A stretch of 64,000 bases of DNA from Lachnospiraceae bacterium (GCA_910574195.1 CAJTBF010000004.1:186001-250000), one strand, 5' to 3'. Shown: positions 26,217 through 35,385, counted from the first letter of the stretch. Notes: generated by a model from the letters alone, not told the origin. Program-made: numbers and translations.

Positions 26217-26307
26217 ACTCTCTCTTTTCCCCTGTCTGCTACAATCTGTTTATGATTCCTGTCTTTCTCTCAACGAACTTCTCTTTTTGTATCCCCTTCC
26301 GGGAACC

Positions 26308-26366
26308 CCGTATTTCATGTGCTTGGCACGAGCGGACGATTGCTTTTTGTCCAACAAAGTATACGG
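26308..26366. repeat. Interspersed repeat copy A (GTGCTT-GCACGAGCGGACG ... AAGTATAC)
   Basis: This stretch in the gap between the mocA-yqeC fusion and yqeB shares CATGTGCTTNGCACGAGCGGACG closely with 46011-46062, and its TTTTGTCCAACAAAGTATAC end with 39266-39291. Small stems (GTGCTTGGCAC) are visible. It is probably one member of a short intergenic repeat family. Confidence 0.55.
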
Positions 26367-26378
26367 TATACGACAGTA

Positions 26379-27173
26379 TCAACCTCTCCGGCCCACATTA
26401 CACCGTACCAGAATTTCCAGCACGCCGCCGGCAATACAGCGCGCCTTGTCTGAAATCGTATCGCAGTTTTTCTTCTGCTCAGTCCGGGGATCAATATCCG
26501 CGATCTTGAGTCCTTTCAAGACCGGAAATCCATCCCGGATCATCCCCCGGAGAACCCCGCTTAAGGTCGCTGTCACTTCCGCTTCCCCGATTTTTGCCAG
26601 AGCCTGTCCTTTTTCCACGATATCCCCGATCTGCACAAAAACCTGGATCCGGCCGTCGGCCGGCGCATGAATCACCCGCTCCGCCCCATATCCCTCAATC
26701 ACTCCCGGTATTCCGGTATTGGGAAGCGCACAGCCTTGCTCCAGAATCCGCCCCAATCGATGTCCCCGCTTGGTTTCCACCACATAATCCACATCTGTTC
26801 CGGCACAAAATCCGGGGCCAAGCGCGATCGTGAGCGGAGCCATTCCCCGATGTGTTCCCAGATTCTTTTTGGCAAGAATGGCATCAATGACCGCATCCGG
26901 GCGCCACTTTTCAATCCACTCCCCGGCAGGATCCACCATCAGCGGAATCTCCCCTTTTTTCCACGCCGCCCGGCACTGTTCCATGGTATCCACTCTACGG
27001 CAGACCACATCCTCCACCGCGGCGGCGCTGTCATACACCGCTTCACAGAACGCCACTTTTCTGCGGATTGCCGTAGGGCGGTCCGTCTCCAGAATCAGCA
27101 CGTCATATCCGCACTGATGCAGTTTATAAATCGTCCCTGTTGCAAGATCCCCGCCCCCACGTACAATAATCAT
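26379..27173 (-). CDS. yqeB: Selenium-dependent molybdenum hydroxylase system protein YqeB
   Basis: The 264-residue product starts MIIVRGGGDLATGTIYKLHQ, a glycine-rich nucleotide-like motif typical of YqeB/EF2563. It continues VLILETDRPTAIRRKVAFCEAVYDS and VDAILAKKNLGTHRGMAPLTIALGPGFCAGTDVDYVVET. The C-terminal lipoyl-like segment ADGRIQVFVQIGDIVEKGQALAKIGEAEVTATLSGVLRG is also a family feature. YqeB is found only in genomes with selenium-dependent molybdenum hydroxylases and is thought to act in loading the labile selenium. The start overlaps the ferredoxin stop (ATGA); an apparent longer frame upstream is inside the ferredoxin gene. Confidence 0.93.
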   Translation of the reverse strand: MIIVRGGGDLATGTIYKLHQCGYDVLILETDRPTAIRRKVAFCEAVYDSAAAVEDVVCRRVDTMEQCRAAWKKGEIPLMVDPAGEWIEKWRPDAVIDAILAKKNLGTHRGMAPLTIALGPGFCAGTDVDYVVETKRGHRLGRILEQGCALPNTGIPGVIEGYGAERVIHAPADGRIQVFVQIGDIVEKGQALAKIGEAEVTATLSGVLRGMIRDGFPVLKGLKIADIDPRTEQKKNCDTISDKARCIAGGVLEILVRCNVGRRG

Positions 27174-27652
27174 CGCGTCTCCTTCCGAATGATTCCCCGT
27201 GCGTCGTAAATGACGCCCCGCGGACAACTTACCACACAGTTTCCGCAGGAGAGACAGGTCTCTTCCCAAATCCGGGCACATCCGTCTTCCACCCGCGCCG
27301 CCTCACTGGGGCAGTTTTTTTCGCACAATCCACAGGCGATACAACTTGCTTCACAGGCTTTCCTCGCCTCTGCACCCTTTTCCCGGTTGGAACAGCGCAC
27401 AAAAAAGACTTCCGCCGCTGACCGCATATGAATGATTCCCTGCGGGCAGGCTTTTTCGCACAAACGACAGCCCACACATTTCCCCGGATCTACTTCGGCC
27501 ACACCGTATGTATTGATCTTTATGGCCTGCTTTTTACATACCTCCACACAGGATGCACACCCGGTACATCCATACCGGCAGGTATGATCCCTCTCTCCGC
27601 CGGCACAGGCAACATAGGCGCATTGTTTTCTTTGATTATTTTGCTTTCCCAT
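27170..27652 (-). CDS. Ferredoxin-like protein with multiple [4Fe-4S] motifs
   Basis: The 160-residue protein is cysteine-rich: CRYGCTGCASCVEVCKKQAI (about 25-44), CVGCRLCEKACPQGI (about 59-73), CIACGLCEKNCPSEA (about 104-118) and CLSCGNCVVSCPRGV (about 133-147). It can hold up to four [4Fe-4S] clusters, in an RnfB-like arrangement. It lies directly after the selenium-dependent xanthine dehydrogenase and is coupled to yqeB by an ATGA overlap, so it probably carries electrons to or from the hydroxylase, which has no FAD subunit in this operon. Confidence 0.9.
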   Translation of the reverse strand: MGKQNNQRKQCAYVACAGGERDHTCRYGCTGCASCVEVCKKQAIKINTYGVAEVDPGKCVGCRLCEKACPQGIIHMRSAAEVFFVRCSNREKGAEARKACEASCIACGLCEKNCPSEAARVEDGCARIWEETCLSCGNCVVSCPRGVIYDARGIIRKETR

Positions 27653-27654
27653 TC

Positions 27655-30219
27655 TTACGCCTCCCTTTTCTTTCTGGAATACGGGGTATCTGCAAGCGGC
27701 AGACTGGTGCGGTATTTCCCGTCATAACGATAATACGCTCCCGCAATGGCCGGTGCCGTCGGAATGGACGTGATCTCCCCGATTCCAATGGCGCCGCCCG
27801 CCACAGACAGCCCGGGCTTCTCCACAATGATACTTTCCACATCCGGTACCTGATGGGCCCGGAACAGTCCCAATGTACCGAATTTTGACAGCGGTTTGCA
27901 GTCCTTCAATGCATATTCCTCCGTCAGCGCGTACCCCATAGACATCACAACGCCGCCCTCAATCTGTCCTTCCACGGATAACGGATTCACAGCCCGGCCC
28001 ACGTCGTGAGCCGCCACGATTTTCTCGATCCTCCCCTCTTCATCCAGAATACAGACTTGTGTGGCATATCCATACGCCACATGGGACACCGGATTGGGCA
28101 CATCCGCCCCCAACGGATCCGTCTTCGCCAGATATTCCCCGTAGTATTCCTTTCCTTCCAGTTCTTCCAGTGTATGCTGTGCTCTGTCCTGATTGAAAAG
28201 CATGCCGGCACGCCGTACCGCCTCTCCGGTAATCAAAGTCTGCCGGGAACCGGAAGTCGTACCGGAATCCGGCGCGTTGATTGTATTGGCTCCCTCATAG
28301 ACGATCTGCTCCCTTTTTAATCCGGTGGTCTCCACCACCATCTGCACCAGTACGGTTCCCAGTCCCTGACCGATACAGGACGCGCCGGAACGAATGTGGA
28401 GTTTTCCGTCCACCACGGCCAGAATCGCTCTTCCGAAATCGGGAATTCCCACGCCCACACCTGCATTCTTCATGGCACAGGCAATCCCCGCATAGGGATG
28501 ACGCTCAAAGATCTCTTTTACTGCTTCCAATGTCTCCGCCAGACCGGTGGACGCATCTACAATCTGTCCGTTGGGCAGTTCCTGACCGGGACGGATGGCG
28601 TTGCGGTAGCGGATCTCCCAGGGGCTGATCCCCACCATCTCCGCCAGTTTCGTCAACATCATCTCCATACAGAAACAGGTCTGTGTCACGCCAAACCCCC
28701 GGAACGCTCCCGCCGGAGGATTGTTGGTATAATATGCCTTTCCGTCGATCTCAAAATTCTGATAGTTGTAGGGGCCGGCCGCATGGGTACAGGCACGTTC
28801 CAACACTGGCCCGCCCAGAGAAGCATAGGCCCCCGTATCTGCAATGACGGTTGCCATAACCCCCTGAATCCGCCCGTCTTTATCGCATCCCACGGTAAAT
28901 TCCATATCCATGGGATGGCGTTTGGGATGTACCAGAATACTTTCCTGTCTGGACAACTTCACCTTTACAGGTTTTTTACTCAGCCATGCCACCAGCGCCG
29001 CCTGGTGCTGCACCGTCACATCTTCTTTGCCGCCGAAACCGCCGCCCACCAGCTTATTCACCACACGTACCTTCTCTTTTGGCAGGCCCAGCATCATGGC
29101 ACATTCTTTCTGAGTATCATAGGTCCCCTGATCTGTGGAGTATACCAGCACACCATCCTCATAAGGCATACCAATGGCGCACTCCGGCTCCAGAAACGCA
29201 TGTTCCGTATAAGGGGTATGGAACTTTTCCGTGTATACATACTCCGCATTGGCAATGGCTTCTTTGGCATTCCCTCTTGCCACGTGCTTATGTGCCAGCA
29301 GATTCCCCTTTTCATGCACCAGAGGAGCGTCTTCCTTCATAGCCTCGTAGGGACTGCTGACGAAAGGCAGTTCTTCATAGGAGACGCGCACCAGTTTTTT
29401 TGCCTTTTCCAAAATCTCCGGCGTCTCGGCAGCCACAATTGCAATGGCGTCTCCCAGATAGCGGGTACATTCTCCTTCCGGAATCATGGTATCCCAATCG
29501 TGCACCAGATGTCCCACTTTCACACTGCCCGGAATATCTTTCGCTGTGTAGACAGCAATGACTCCCGCTAGATTTTTCGCCGCCTCCGTGTCAATGGAGA
29601 GTACTCTGGCCCTGGGATATTGGGAGCGGACCGCGCCGGCATAAATCATACCGTCCGCTTCCATATCGTCCACATACTCGCCGTATCCAAGTGTTTTTTC
29701 CCGGGCATCCACCCGATGCACCCGCTCCCCCAGACGCCAGGTAAATTCTTTCTGTGGGATTTTGCCTCCTTCCCGCTTCAGCATTGCCGCCAGCTCTACC
29801 GCGTCAATGATCTTTTTATAACCGGTACAACGACAAATATTATTGCGCAGCGCATAGGCGATCTCTTCCCGGGTTGGATTCCCATTGACATCCAGCAGCC
29901 CTTTTGCACAGATCACCATTCCCGGAATACAAAATCCACACTGCACCGCCCCTGCCTCCGCAAATGCGTACGCATACAACTCCCGATCTTCCTTCGAAAA
30001 TCCTTCTATGGTCAGAATTCTCCGCCCATCCATCATGGACAATGTGGGGATACATGCCTTTACGGCCGTTTTGTCCACCAACACATGACAGGTACCGCAG
30101 GCGCCCTCGCTGCAGCCGTCCTTTACGGATTTACATTTGCACACATCCCGCAAAAAAGGGAGTAACTTCCCGTTCCCTTCCACCTGATAGAACTGATCGT
30201 TCACATAGAACTTATACAT
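27655..30219 (-). CDS. Selenium-dependent xanthine dehydrogenase (fused Fe-S and Mo domains)
   Basis: This 854-residue fusion starts MYKFYVNDQFYQVEGNGKLLPFL; a longer frame without a ribosome site was rejected. The [2Fe-2S] domains are visible in SVKDGCSEGACGTCHVLV near 38 and VQCGFCIPGMVICAKG ... NNICRCTGYKKIIDA near 95-140. The molybdenum part begins near 160 (GERVHRVDAREKTLGYGEYVDDM). Key motifs are GGGFGGKEDVTVQ near 393, PPAGAFRGFGVTQ near 505 and SGASCIGQGLGTVL near 625. AGGAIGIGEITSIPTAPAIAGAYY replaces the usual C-terminal GEPP/GE motif and holds the catalytic glutamate. Together with SelD, YedF, YqeB and YqeC this marks a purine or related hydroxylase with labile selenium; the exact substrate is not readable. 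Confidence 0.93.
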   Translation of the reverse strand: MYKFYVNDQFYQVEGNGKLLPFLRDVCKCKSVKDGCSEGACGTCHVLVDKTAVKACIPTLSMMDGRRILTIEGFSKEDRELYAYAFAEAGAVQCGFCIPGMVICAKGLLDVNGNPTREEIAYALRNNICRCTGYKKIIDAVELAAMLKREGGKIPQKEFTWRLGERVHRVDAREKTLGYGEYVDDMEADGMIYAGAVRSQYPRARVLSIDTEAAKNLAGVIAVYTAKDIPGSVKVGHLVHDWDTMIPEGECTRYLGDAIAIVAAETPEILEKAKKLVRVSYEELPFVSSPYEAMKEDAPLVHEKGNLLAHKHVARGNAKEAIANAEYVYTEKFHTPYTEHAFLEPECAIGMPYEDGVLVYSTDQGTYDTQKECAMMLGLPKEKVRVVNKLVGGGFGGKEDVTVQHQAALVAWLSKKPVKVKLSRQESILVHPKRHPMDMEFTVGCDKDGRIQGVMATVIADTGAYASLGGPVLERACTHAAGPYNYQNFEIDGKAYYTNNPPAGAFRGFGVTQTCFCMEMMLTKLAEMVGISPWEIRYRNAIRPGQELPNGQIVDASTGLAETLEAVKEIFERHPYAGIACAMKNAGVGVGIPDFGRAILAVVDGKLHIRSGASCIGQGLGTVLVQMVVETTGLKREQIVYEGANTINAPDSGTTSGSRQTLITGEAVRRAGMLFNQDRAQHTLEELEGKEYYGEYLAKTDPLGADVPNPVSHVAYGYATQVCILDEEGRIEKIVAAHDVGRAVNPLSVEGQIEGGVVMSMGYALTEEYALKDCKPLSKFGTLGLFRAHQVPDVESIIVEKPGLSVAGGAIGIGEITSIPTAPAIAGAYYRYDGKYRTSLPLADTPYSRKKREA

Positions 30220-30348
30220 AAACCTATCCTCCTGTTTTCTCTGTACTTCCAGAATCTTTTTACTTCCACGCTGTAATCTCACACGCTGCGAATATGTTCG
30301 ATCATAACATCCTGTCAGGTTTCCGCTTTTCCTGGCAAAATATCAATT

Positions 30349-30378
30349 CTGTTTTGATTGATTAATCAATCAAAACAG
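30349..30378. promoter_or_regulatory. Perfect 30-bp palindrome upstream of the selenium-dependent xanthine dehydrogenase
   Basis: Fifteen bases (CTGTTTTGATTGATT) are followed by their exact reverse complement with no spacer. It lies 130-160 bases upstream of the hydroxylase start and 45 bases after the tetR stop. The core TGATTGATTAATCAATCA has the look of a TetR-family operator. It may also fold as a hairpin at the tetR 3' end, but no U tract follows. Confidence 0.6.
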
Positions 30379-30422
30379 TGCATTTACACTTCTTTTCATA
30401 ATTCATTTGAAAGATTCTGTTG

Positions 30423-31037
30423 TTACGTCATTTTACTTTTTTCCGCTTTGCGGATCTGCTGCAAAATCATCTCTTCCGCCGCTGTAAAATACCTGTCCGC
30501 GTCAAACTCTCTGCCCTCCACAAGAAATTGTATCGACGCGCCTTCCAGCAAAGATACAGTCAGATAGGGAATCTGTTCTTTCTCCCCTCTGTCCATGTCC
30601 GGACAAAATCTGGAAAGAACCTCCCGGATATCCTCCCGCCATTCTGCATAGGACTGCCGGAAACGTTCCCGGATCTTTTCATCCATCTTAGAGTGTACCA
30701 GAAAATTCAATTCTGCAAAATCATATGCTTCTTTTTCCAGAATCATATGCTTCTTCTGCCGAAAGAAAATATGGATCTGTTCCTCCAGCGTATCCCCGCT
30801 TCTCTGTCTGTCCATACGCCGAATACTATAAAACTCTTCCAGTACCCGCTCCTGTAACCCCAACAGCAATTCCTGCTTTGTCTTATAGTAATAATGTACA
30901 TTGGACTGCACCATTCCCGCATGCTCCGCAATCAAATGCATCCGGGTGCCGCTGATTGTCTTTTCAGAAACCACCTGTAAGGCTGCCTGCAAAATCTTCT
31001 CTTCCGACTCTGTAAAATGAAACGATTCTTCCCTCAA
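30423..31037 (-). CDS. TetR-family transcription regulator
   Basis: The frame is open to 31145, but a consensus promoter (31117-31145) lies over that region, so the true start must be inside. TTG at 31035-31037, with GGGGG seven bases upstream, gives a 204-residue protein. The N-terminal helix-turn-helix is FTESEEKILQAALQVVSEKTISGTRMHLIAEHAGMVQSNVHYYYKTKQELLLGL, a standard TetR domain. The rest is the helical ligand pocket. It lies between the selenium hydroxylase operon and a divergent MATE pump; palindromes upstream of both are possible targets. Confidence 0.85.
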   Translation of the reverse strand: MREESFHFTESEEKILQAALQVVSEKTISGTRMHLIAEHAGMVQSNVHYYYKTKQELLLGLQERVLEEFYSIRRMDRQRSGDTLEEQIHIFFRQKKHMILEKEAYDFAELNFLVHSKMDEKIRERFRQSYAEWREDIREVLSRFCPDMDRGEKEQIPYLTVSLLEGASIQFLVEGREFDADRYFTAAEEMILQQIRKAEKSKMT

Positions 31038-31116
31038 AAAACTGCCCCCTGCTGCAAAAACATTCGTGTAACTCCTTGTGCAAACTGTATACTTTTTTTC
31101 AAAATATCTATATTTC

Positions 31117-31145
31117 ATTATATAATATGTACTCCATATCGTCAA
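31117..31145 (-). promoter_or_regulatory. Promoter of the TetR gene
   Basis: TTGACG (31140-31145) and TATAAT (31117-31122) on the minus strand are separated by exactly 17 bases. Transcription would start near 31110. This rules out the long form of the TetR protein. Confidence 0.75.
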
Positions 31146-31254
31146 GATGCTGACAGATGATATCTTTCTTTTCTTTTTGTTCGTGAAAATATTCCATTTT
31201 CTCTACAACCCGATTCGATTTATACTAAATATAATGAATCACAATTATTCGTTA

Positions 31255-31278
31255 TATTAATACATCATTGTATTAATA
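31255..31278. promoter_or_regulatory. Palindrome upstream of the MATE gene, candidate operator
   Basis: TATTAATACA-TCAT-TGTATTAATA is a perfect inverted repeat with imperfect outer arms (TTCGTTA/AAGCGAA). It lies in the divergent region between tetR and the MATE gene, about 90 bases before the MATE start. The rest of 31038-31365 is AT-rich promoter DNA. Confidence 0.5.
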
Positions 31279-31365
31279 AGCGAACAATGATCAAACGCAC
31301 TCTAAACAGGATTCTATGCAGTTTATTTGGATTTTACAGTTATTCATGATAAGGGGGGGAATCAG

Positions 31366-32712
31366 ATGAATAAAGATCTGACAACAGGAAAGCCGGAACG
31401 CGTCTTATGGAGTTTTTGCCTTCCTTTATTCGGCAGTATTATTTTTCAGCAGCTTTATAATATTGCCGACAGCTTTGTTGCAGGGAAATTTATCGGGGAA
31501 AATGCTTTGGCCGCTGTGGGAAACAGCTATGAAGTAACCTTGATCTTTCTCGCATTTGCCTTTGGGTGCAATATGGGATGTTCCGTCATTGTTTCCCAGT
31601 TATTCGGGGCACGAAAATACACACAGATGAAAACCGCCGTCACTACATCCTGTATCTTCAGTGGAATTCTCTGTGTGCTTCTGATGGGAATCGGCATTTT
31701 GGGATGCAGGGAACTCCTGCTGCTGATCAAAACACCGGCGGAAGTTTTTGCGGATTCCGGACTCTATCTGGACATCTATGTTCTGGGACTCCCTTTCGTA
31801 TTTTTCTATAATATTGCCACTGGAATCTTTTCCGCGCTGGGAGATTCCAAGACTCCTTTCTATTTTCTTGCCGTATCTTCCACCTCCAACATTGCCGTCG
31901 ATATCTGGTTCGTTACGACATTCGACATGGGGGTGGCAGGCGTGGCCTGGGCCACCTTCCTTTGTCAGGGCGTAAGCTGTATTCTTGCTTTCTCCGTCGT
32001 ATGGCGACGGCTGAAAAAAATACCGACGGAGGGAAAAGCGCCGCTTTTTGACTGGATGCTGCTGAAAAAAATTATGATCATCGCCATTCCCAGTACGTTA
32101 CAGCAGAGTTTTATCTCCATCGGAAATATTGTGATCCAAAGTGTCATCAATGGATTTGGTCCCGCTGTTATGGCCGGATATTCCGCTGCAGTGAAGCTGA
32201 ATAATCTGGTGATCACCTCTTTCACCACACTGGGAAATGGTATCTCCAATTATACGGCGCAGAATATCGGGGCTAACAAACTTTCCCGCGTCAGGGCGGG
32301 CTTCCGTGCCGGCGTCAAACTTGTCTGGATGCTGAGTCTGCCCTTTTTCCTGCTGTATTTTTTCGCCGGAAAATTGGTTTTACATCTGTTTATGGACCAA
32401 CCTTCCGCTTCTGCCATACAGACCGGAATCCTTTATCTGCGTATTCTGTCCCCCTTCTATTTTATCGTATCCATGAAGCTGACCGCCGATGGAATCTTAA
32501 GGGGCGCCGGGCTGATGAAGCAGTTTATGATTGCAACTTTTGTAGATTTGATTCTCCGTGTCGTACTGGCTGTGATTCTGGCACGAACACCCCTGGAATC
32601 TACCGGAATCTGGTGCGCATGGCCCGTGGGCTGGTCCATTGCCACGGTATTGTCCCTTCTCTTTTACCGCTCAGGGCCATGGAGGGACCGTTCTGATGCA
32701 AAAGCGTCATAA
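31366..32712 (+). CDS. MATE-family multidrug efflux protein
   Basis: The 448-residue membrane protein starts at an ATG after a run of Gs (AAGGGGGGG). It has about 12 hydrophobic segments in the two-half MATE arrangement. The first half opens PERVLWSFCLPLFGSIIFQQLYNIADSFVAGKFIGENALAAVGNSYEV, and the second half restarts with the related KKIMIIAIPSTLQQSFISIGNIVIQSVINGFGPAVMAGYSAAVKLNNL. MATE proteins export drugs or metabolites in exchange for Na+ or H+. The divergent TetR gene is the likely regulator. Confidence 0.93.
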   Translation: MNKDLTTGKPERVLWSFCLPLFGSIIFQQLYNIADSFVAGKFIGENALAAVGNSYEVTLIFLAFAFGCNMGCSVIVSQLFGARKYTQMKTAVTTSCIFSGILCVLLMGIGILGCRELLLLIKTPAEVFADSGLYLDIYVLGLPFVFFYNIATGIFSALGDSKTPFYFLAVSSTSNIAVDIWFVTTFDMGVAGVAWATFLCQGVSCILAFSVVWRRLKKIPTEGKAPLFDWMLLKKIMIIAIPSTLQQSFISIGNIVIQSVINGFGPAVMAGYSAAVKLNNLVITSFTTLGNGISNYTAQNIGANKLSRVRAGFRAGVKLVWMLSLPFFLLYFFAGKLVLHLFMDQPSASAIQTGILYLRILSPFYFIVSMKLTADGILRGAGLMKQFMIATFVDLILRVVLAVILARTPLESTGIWCAWPVGWSIATVLSLLFYRSGPWRDRSDAKAS

Positions 32713-32888
32713 CGATCCGGGCAGCCTCGTATAAATATTCTTCAGCCAGGGCTGTTGCAAAATAACGAATGTGCACAATGTATCATTTAATTATAAGGAA
32801 TCTTACGTTATCAGAAAATCATACAGCACATAATCCCTCCTTGTCGCTTTTTATGTTTTTTCGCTTTTTGTTATTATATACAAATAAA

Positions 32889-32925
32889 GAAAGAGATTCT
32901 GCATTACGCCCGCGGAATCTCTTTC
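32889..32925. terminator. Bidirectional terminator between MATE and PEP-binding genes
   Basis: GAAAGAGATTC and GAATCTCTTTC form a perfect 11-bp stem with a 15-base loop. The plus strand continues CTTTTTT and the minus strand is T-rich, suiting the two convergent genes. Confidence 0.8.
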
Positions 32926-32943
32926 CTTTTTTGACCTATTGCA

Positions 32944-34809
32944 TTACATCCGCAGCCAGCAGACCGCCCTTCCGTCTTTTGCATCCAGTAAAAGCTGCGC
33001 GTCGTACTCCGACAGATCATACACTTTGACAATTTCTCCCTGATCCGGATACGCCTGACAGATCTTTGAAAAAATCTCCGGCAGCTTCTTCAGAAGTTCC
33101 GGCTGATACAATCTCGTTTTACTGTTCTCATTGATGGCGCCATAGTAGACGTCCGCCTCCACCAGATCCTGAAACATATGACTTCCATAGGAGAGATCAG
33201 GCCGATACCCGGCTTCACTGTAAGCCACCTCGCAAATCGAGGAAAACTGACTGATGTCCGCGTAAGAAACCGGAACCCCCAACTCTGGGGAAGACGTGCC
33301 GACCCGTCCAGGGACAAGCAGCATCAGTTTTTTATCCTGTTCCTCATAATATTGATTGATCTGCCCGATTACCCGTCCCACTTCCGCTTTTCTGGCATAA
33401 GGACAATCATAATAGTTCTGGGGATCCACCCAGACAATCACATCTACCCGCTCTTTCTTGGAACGCCGCATGGAAGTACACCGGATATCAAACAACAACT
33501 CCTGATCCACCCCTTCCGGAATCTGGATCTGCTCGGAAATCCCGGCCTGAAGCGGACGGCATTGATAGAGATTTATCCGCACCCGCTGCTCCTCATCCAA
33601 CCGGATGGCAAATTCAATATCTACCGGACGTTCATACTCTTTTTCCAGCATCTTTAAGATATTTCTCATCATCTGCATGAATTCGGTCCGTCCCACCAGA
33701 CCGCCGCAGTCCGCAAAAAAGACCCTTTGATACTTTCCCCGCTGATAGAGCATGGATTCCGCATCGCTGTCCCGGCTCAATACCAGCCGCTTTTGTTCCT
33801 CCGACAGAAGCGGAATCAACTGATCCAGCCGCCGGGGTTTTACACCGCCCTCAGAAAGATCCAGCACGTCAATCTGCCGCTGGGAGTATTTGTGCCGTTC
33901 GGCGATTGTCGTATGTATATTGGCCTGCGCATGATCCAAAGAGACCAGCTTCGGATAATCCCCGGGAGTGCGTTCCACCGCACGGGTACCAAGCCCTACC
34001 ACCAGACGCAGCATACCGGCATCCGGATTCATATGCTCCATCCATTTGTACGGATTATAGGAACAGCCCATCCCGGAGGCAACCGGAAAATAACAAGTGC
34101 CCAGGTGTTCCCCTTCCACCTGTTGAATCAGCAGCGCCATCTGCTCGTCTGCATCCAACAGATTCCATTTCCTGCGGTATTTTAAGGCGGACTCATCCAT
34201 CGTACTTGCATAGACTCGGCGGACTGCTTCTTTTAATTCTTCCAGCCGTTCCTCCGGCGTCCCTTGATTCATGCAGAACACCGATTCGTATTTTCCGGAA
34301 AACGCTTTTCCGAACCCATCTTCCAGAAAACTGCTGGACCTTACGATCATCGGACTGCCCTCATAATATGGAAGCATCTGACGCAGGGAATTTTCCAGTT
34401 CCTCCGAAAAATGTCCGGTACGCAGGCGTTCTTTCAGAATCTCCGTGTCCCTGAACTTTTCTTTTTCCTGACGGTGCCGTTCCCGCAGCCCCAGACAATC
34501 ATTCTCCTGTAAATATTGGTAAAACACATCGGAGCCGATAAACCAAGAATGATGATCCAACAATACCGGCACATATTCCGGCAGCTTTTCCGCAATCATT
34601 TTTCTCGCCACCAGAACGCCGCATGCCTTTCCCCCGATCAGTCCGGTTCCGATTCTTCTTTGAAATACCTCCCGGAAGTCTTCCTCCGTAAAATACTTCA
34701 GAATCAATGCTTCCATTCTGGCTTCTGTCGTCATCAGGCCATTACAGACTGCTTTTCTTTCCCCGGCATCCAAAACTTCTTTTTTTTGCAGCTTTTCCCA
34801 GATATCCAT
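32944..34809 (-). CDS. PEP/pyruvate-binding domain protein (PPDK N-terminal-like)
   Basis: The 621-residue protein resembles the ATP-grasp N-terminal domain of pyruvate phosphate dikinase/PEP synthase. The family motif GTGLIGGKACGVLVARKMI is near residue 55, MIVRSSSFLEDGFGKAFSGKYESVF near 155, and VVGLGTRAVERTPGDYPKLVSLD near 273; QCRPLQ near 425 closes the ATP-grasp part. No phosphohistidine domain (TGGxxSHAAI-type) or PEP barrel is present, so it is not a full dikinase. The C-terminal 180 residues (IVWVDPQNYYDCPYARKAEVGRVIGQINQYYEEQDKKLMLLVPGRVGTSSPELGVPVSYADIS) are a domain of their own. Role unknown; it may be a phosphotransferase-related regulator. Confidence 0.8.
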   Translation of the reverse strand: MDIWEKLQKKEVLDAGERKAVCNGLMTTEARMEALILKYFTEEDFREVFQRRIGTGLIGGKACGVLVARKMIAEKLPEYVPVLLDHHSWFIGSDVFYQYLQENDCLGLRERHRQEKEKFRDTEILKERLRTGHFSEELENSLRQMLPYYEGSPMIVRSSSFLEDGFGKAFSGKYESVFCMNQGTPEERLEELKEAVRRVYASTMDESALKYRRKWNLLDADEQMALLIQQVEGEHLGTCYFPVASGMGCSYNPYKWMEHMNPDAGMLRLVVGLGTRAVERTPGDYPKLVSLDHAQANIHTTIAERHKYSQRQIDVLDLSEGGVKPRRLDQLIPLLSEEQKRLVLSRDSDAESMLYQRGKYQRVFFADCGGLVGRTEFMQMMRNILKMLEKEYERPVDIEFAIRLDEEQRVRINLYQCRPLQAGISEQIQIPEGVDQELLFDIRCTSMRRSKKERVDVIVWVDPQNYYDCPYARKAEVGRVIGQINQYYEEQDKKLMLLVPGRVGTSSPELGVPVSYADISQFSSICEVAYSEAGYRPDLSYGSHMFQDLVEADVYYGAINENSKTRLYQPELLKKLPEIFSKICQAYPDQGEIVKVYDLSEYDAQLLLDAKDGRAVCWLRM

Positions 34810-34872
34810 TGTCCCTCTCCTTGTTTTTCCTTCTATATTTTACCTTTTACATTTTTCTTTTTATGATGTTTT

Positions 34873-35385
34873 TTATATTTCCTCTTTCAGCAAGGAATAC
34901 ATTTTCATATCAACGATTTTCCCATTTTTTACCGCGTTGCTTCTTAATGTCCCTTCGTATTGAAATCCCGCTTTTTCCAGTACACGGCAGGATGCCTTAT
35001 TATACGCAAACGGTTCTGCGTAAATACGGATCATATCGCTTGTATCAAATACAAATTCGCAAGTCTGTCTTACCGCCTCGGTCATGATTCCTTTTCCCCA
35101 GTATTCTTCCGCAATATAATATCCAAGCTCGGCCGTCCGTCGATGGATATTTCCCTGACGGAAAACGCCGATACTCCCGACCACCCGGCCATTTACCGTT
35201 ATGGCAAAAGCAAACGTTTCCTTTTCATCCGCAGACAGCATGGCAGAAATATAGTCAGCTCCGTCCTGTTCCGTATAAGGATACGGCAGTCCGTCCCTGA
35301 GATTATCCTGCACCTTTTTATTGGAAAGGGCCGCTGCCAAATCTGCCGCATCTGACAACTCCCATTTTCTTATTTTACAGATCAT
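34873..35385 (-). CDS. GNAT N-acetyltransferase (RimJ/RimL type)
   Basis: From the ATG at 35383-35385 (GGAGG, seven bases) the 170-residue protein has the RimJ/RimL layout: ICKIRKWELSDAADLAAAL, FAITVNGRVVGSIGVFRQ near 68, AELGYYIAEEYWGKGIMTEAVRQTCEFVF near 85-112 (the Q/RxxGxG acetyl-CoA loop appears as YWGKGIMTEA), and YNKASCRVLEKAGFQYEGTLR near 132. It probably acetylates an amine of a protein or small molecule. Confidence 0.9.
   Translation of the reverse strand: MICKIRKWELSDAADLAAALSNKKVQDNLRDGLPYPYTEQDGADYISAMLSADEKETFAFAITVNGRVVGSIGVFRQGNIHRRTAELGYYIAEEYWGKGIMTEAVRQTCEFVFDTSDMIRIYAEPFAYNKASCRVLEKAGFQYEGTLRSNAVKNGKIVDMKMYSLLKEEI

Noticed and set aside
28396-29571. Long plus-strand open frame (391 codons) opposite the selenium-dependent xanthine dehydrogenase
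   Set aside because: The composition is His/Cys/Arg-rich without any known motif, and the opposite strand carries an unmistakable enzyme; it is a shadow frame.
31038-31145. Long form of the TetR protein starting at 31145
   Set aside because: A consensus promoter overlaps this segment, so it lies upstream of the transcript start.
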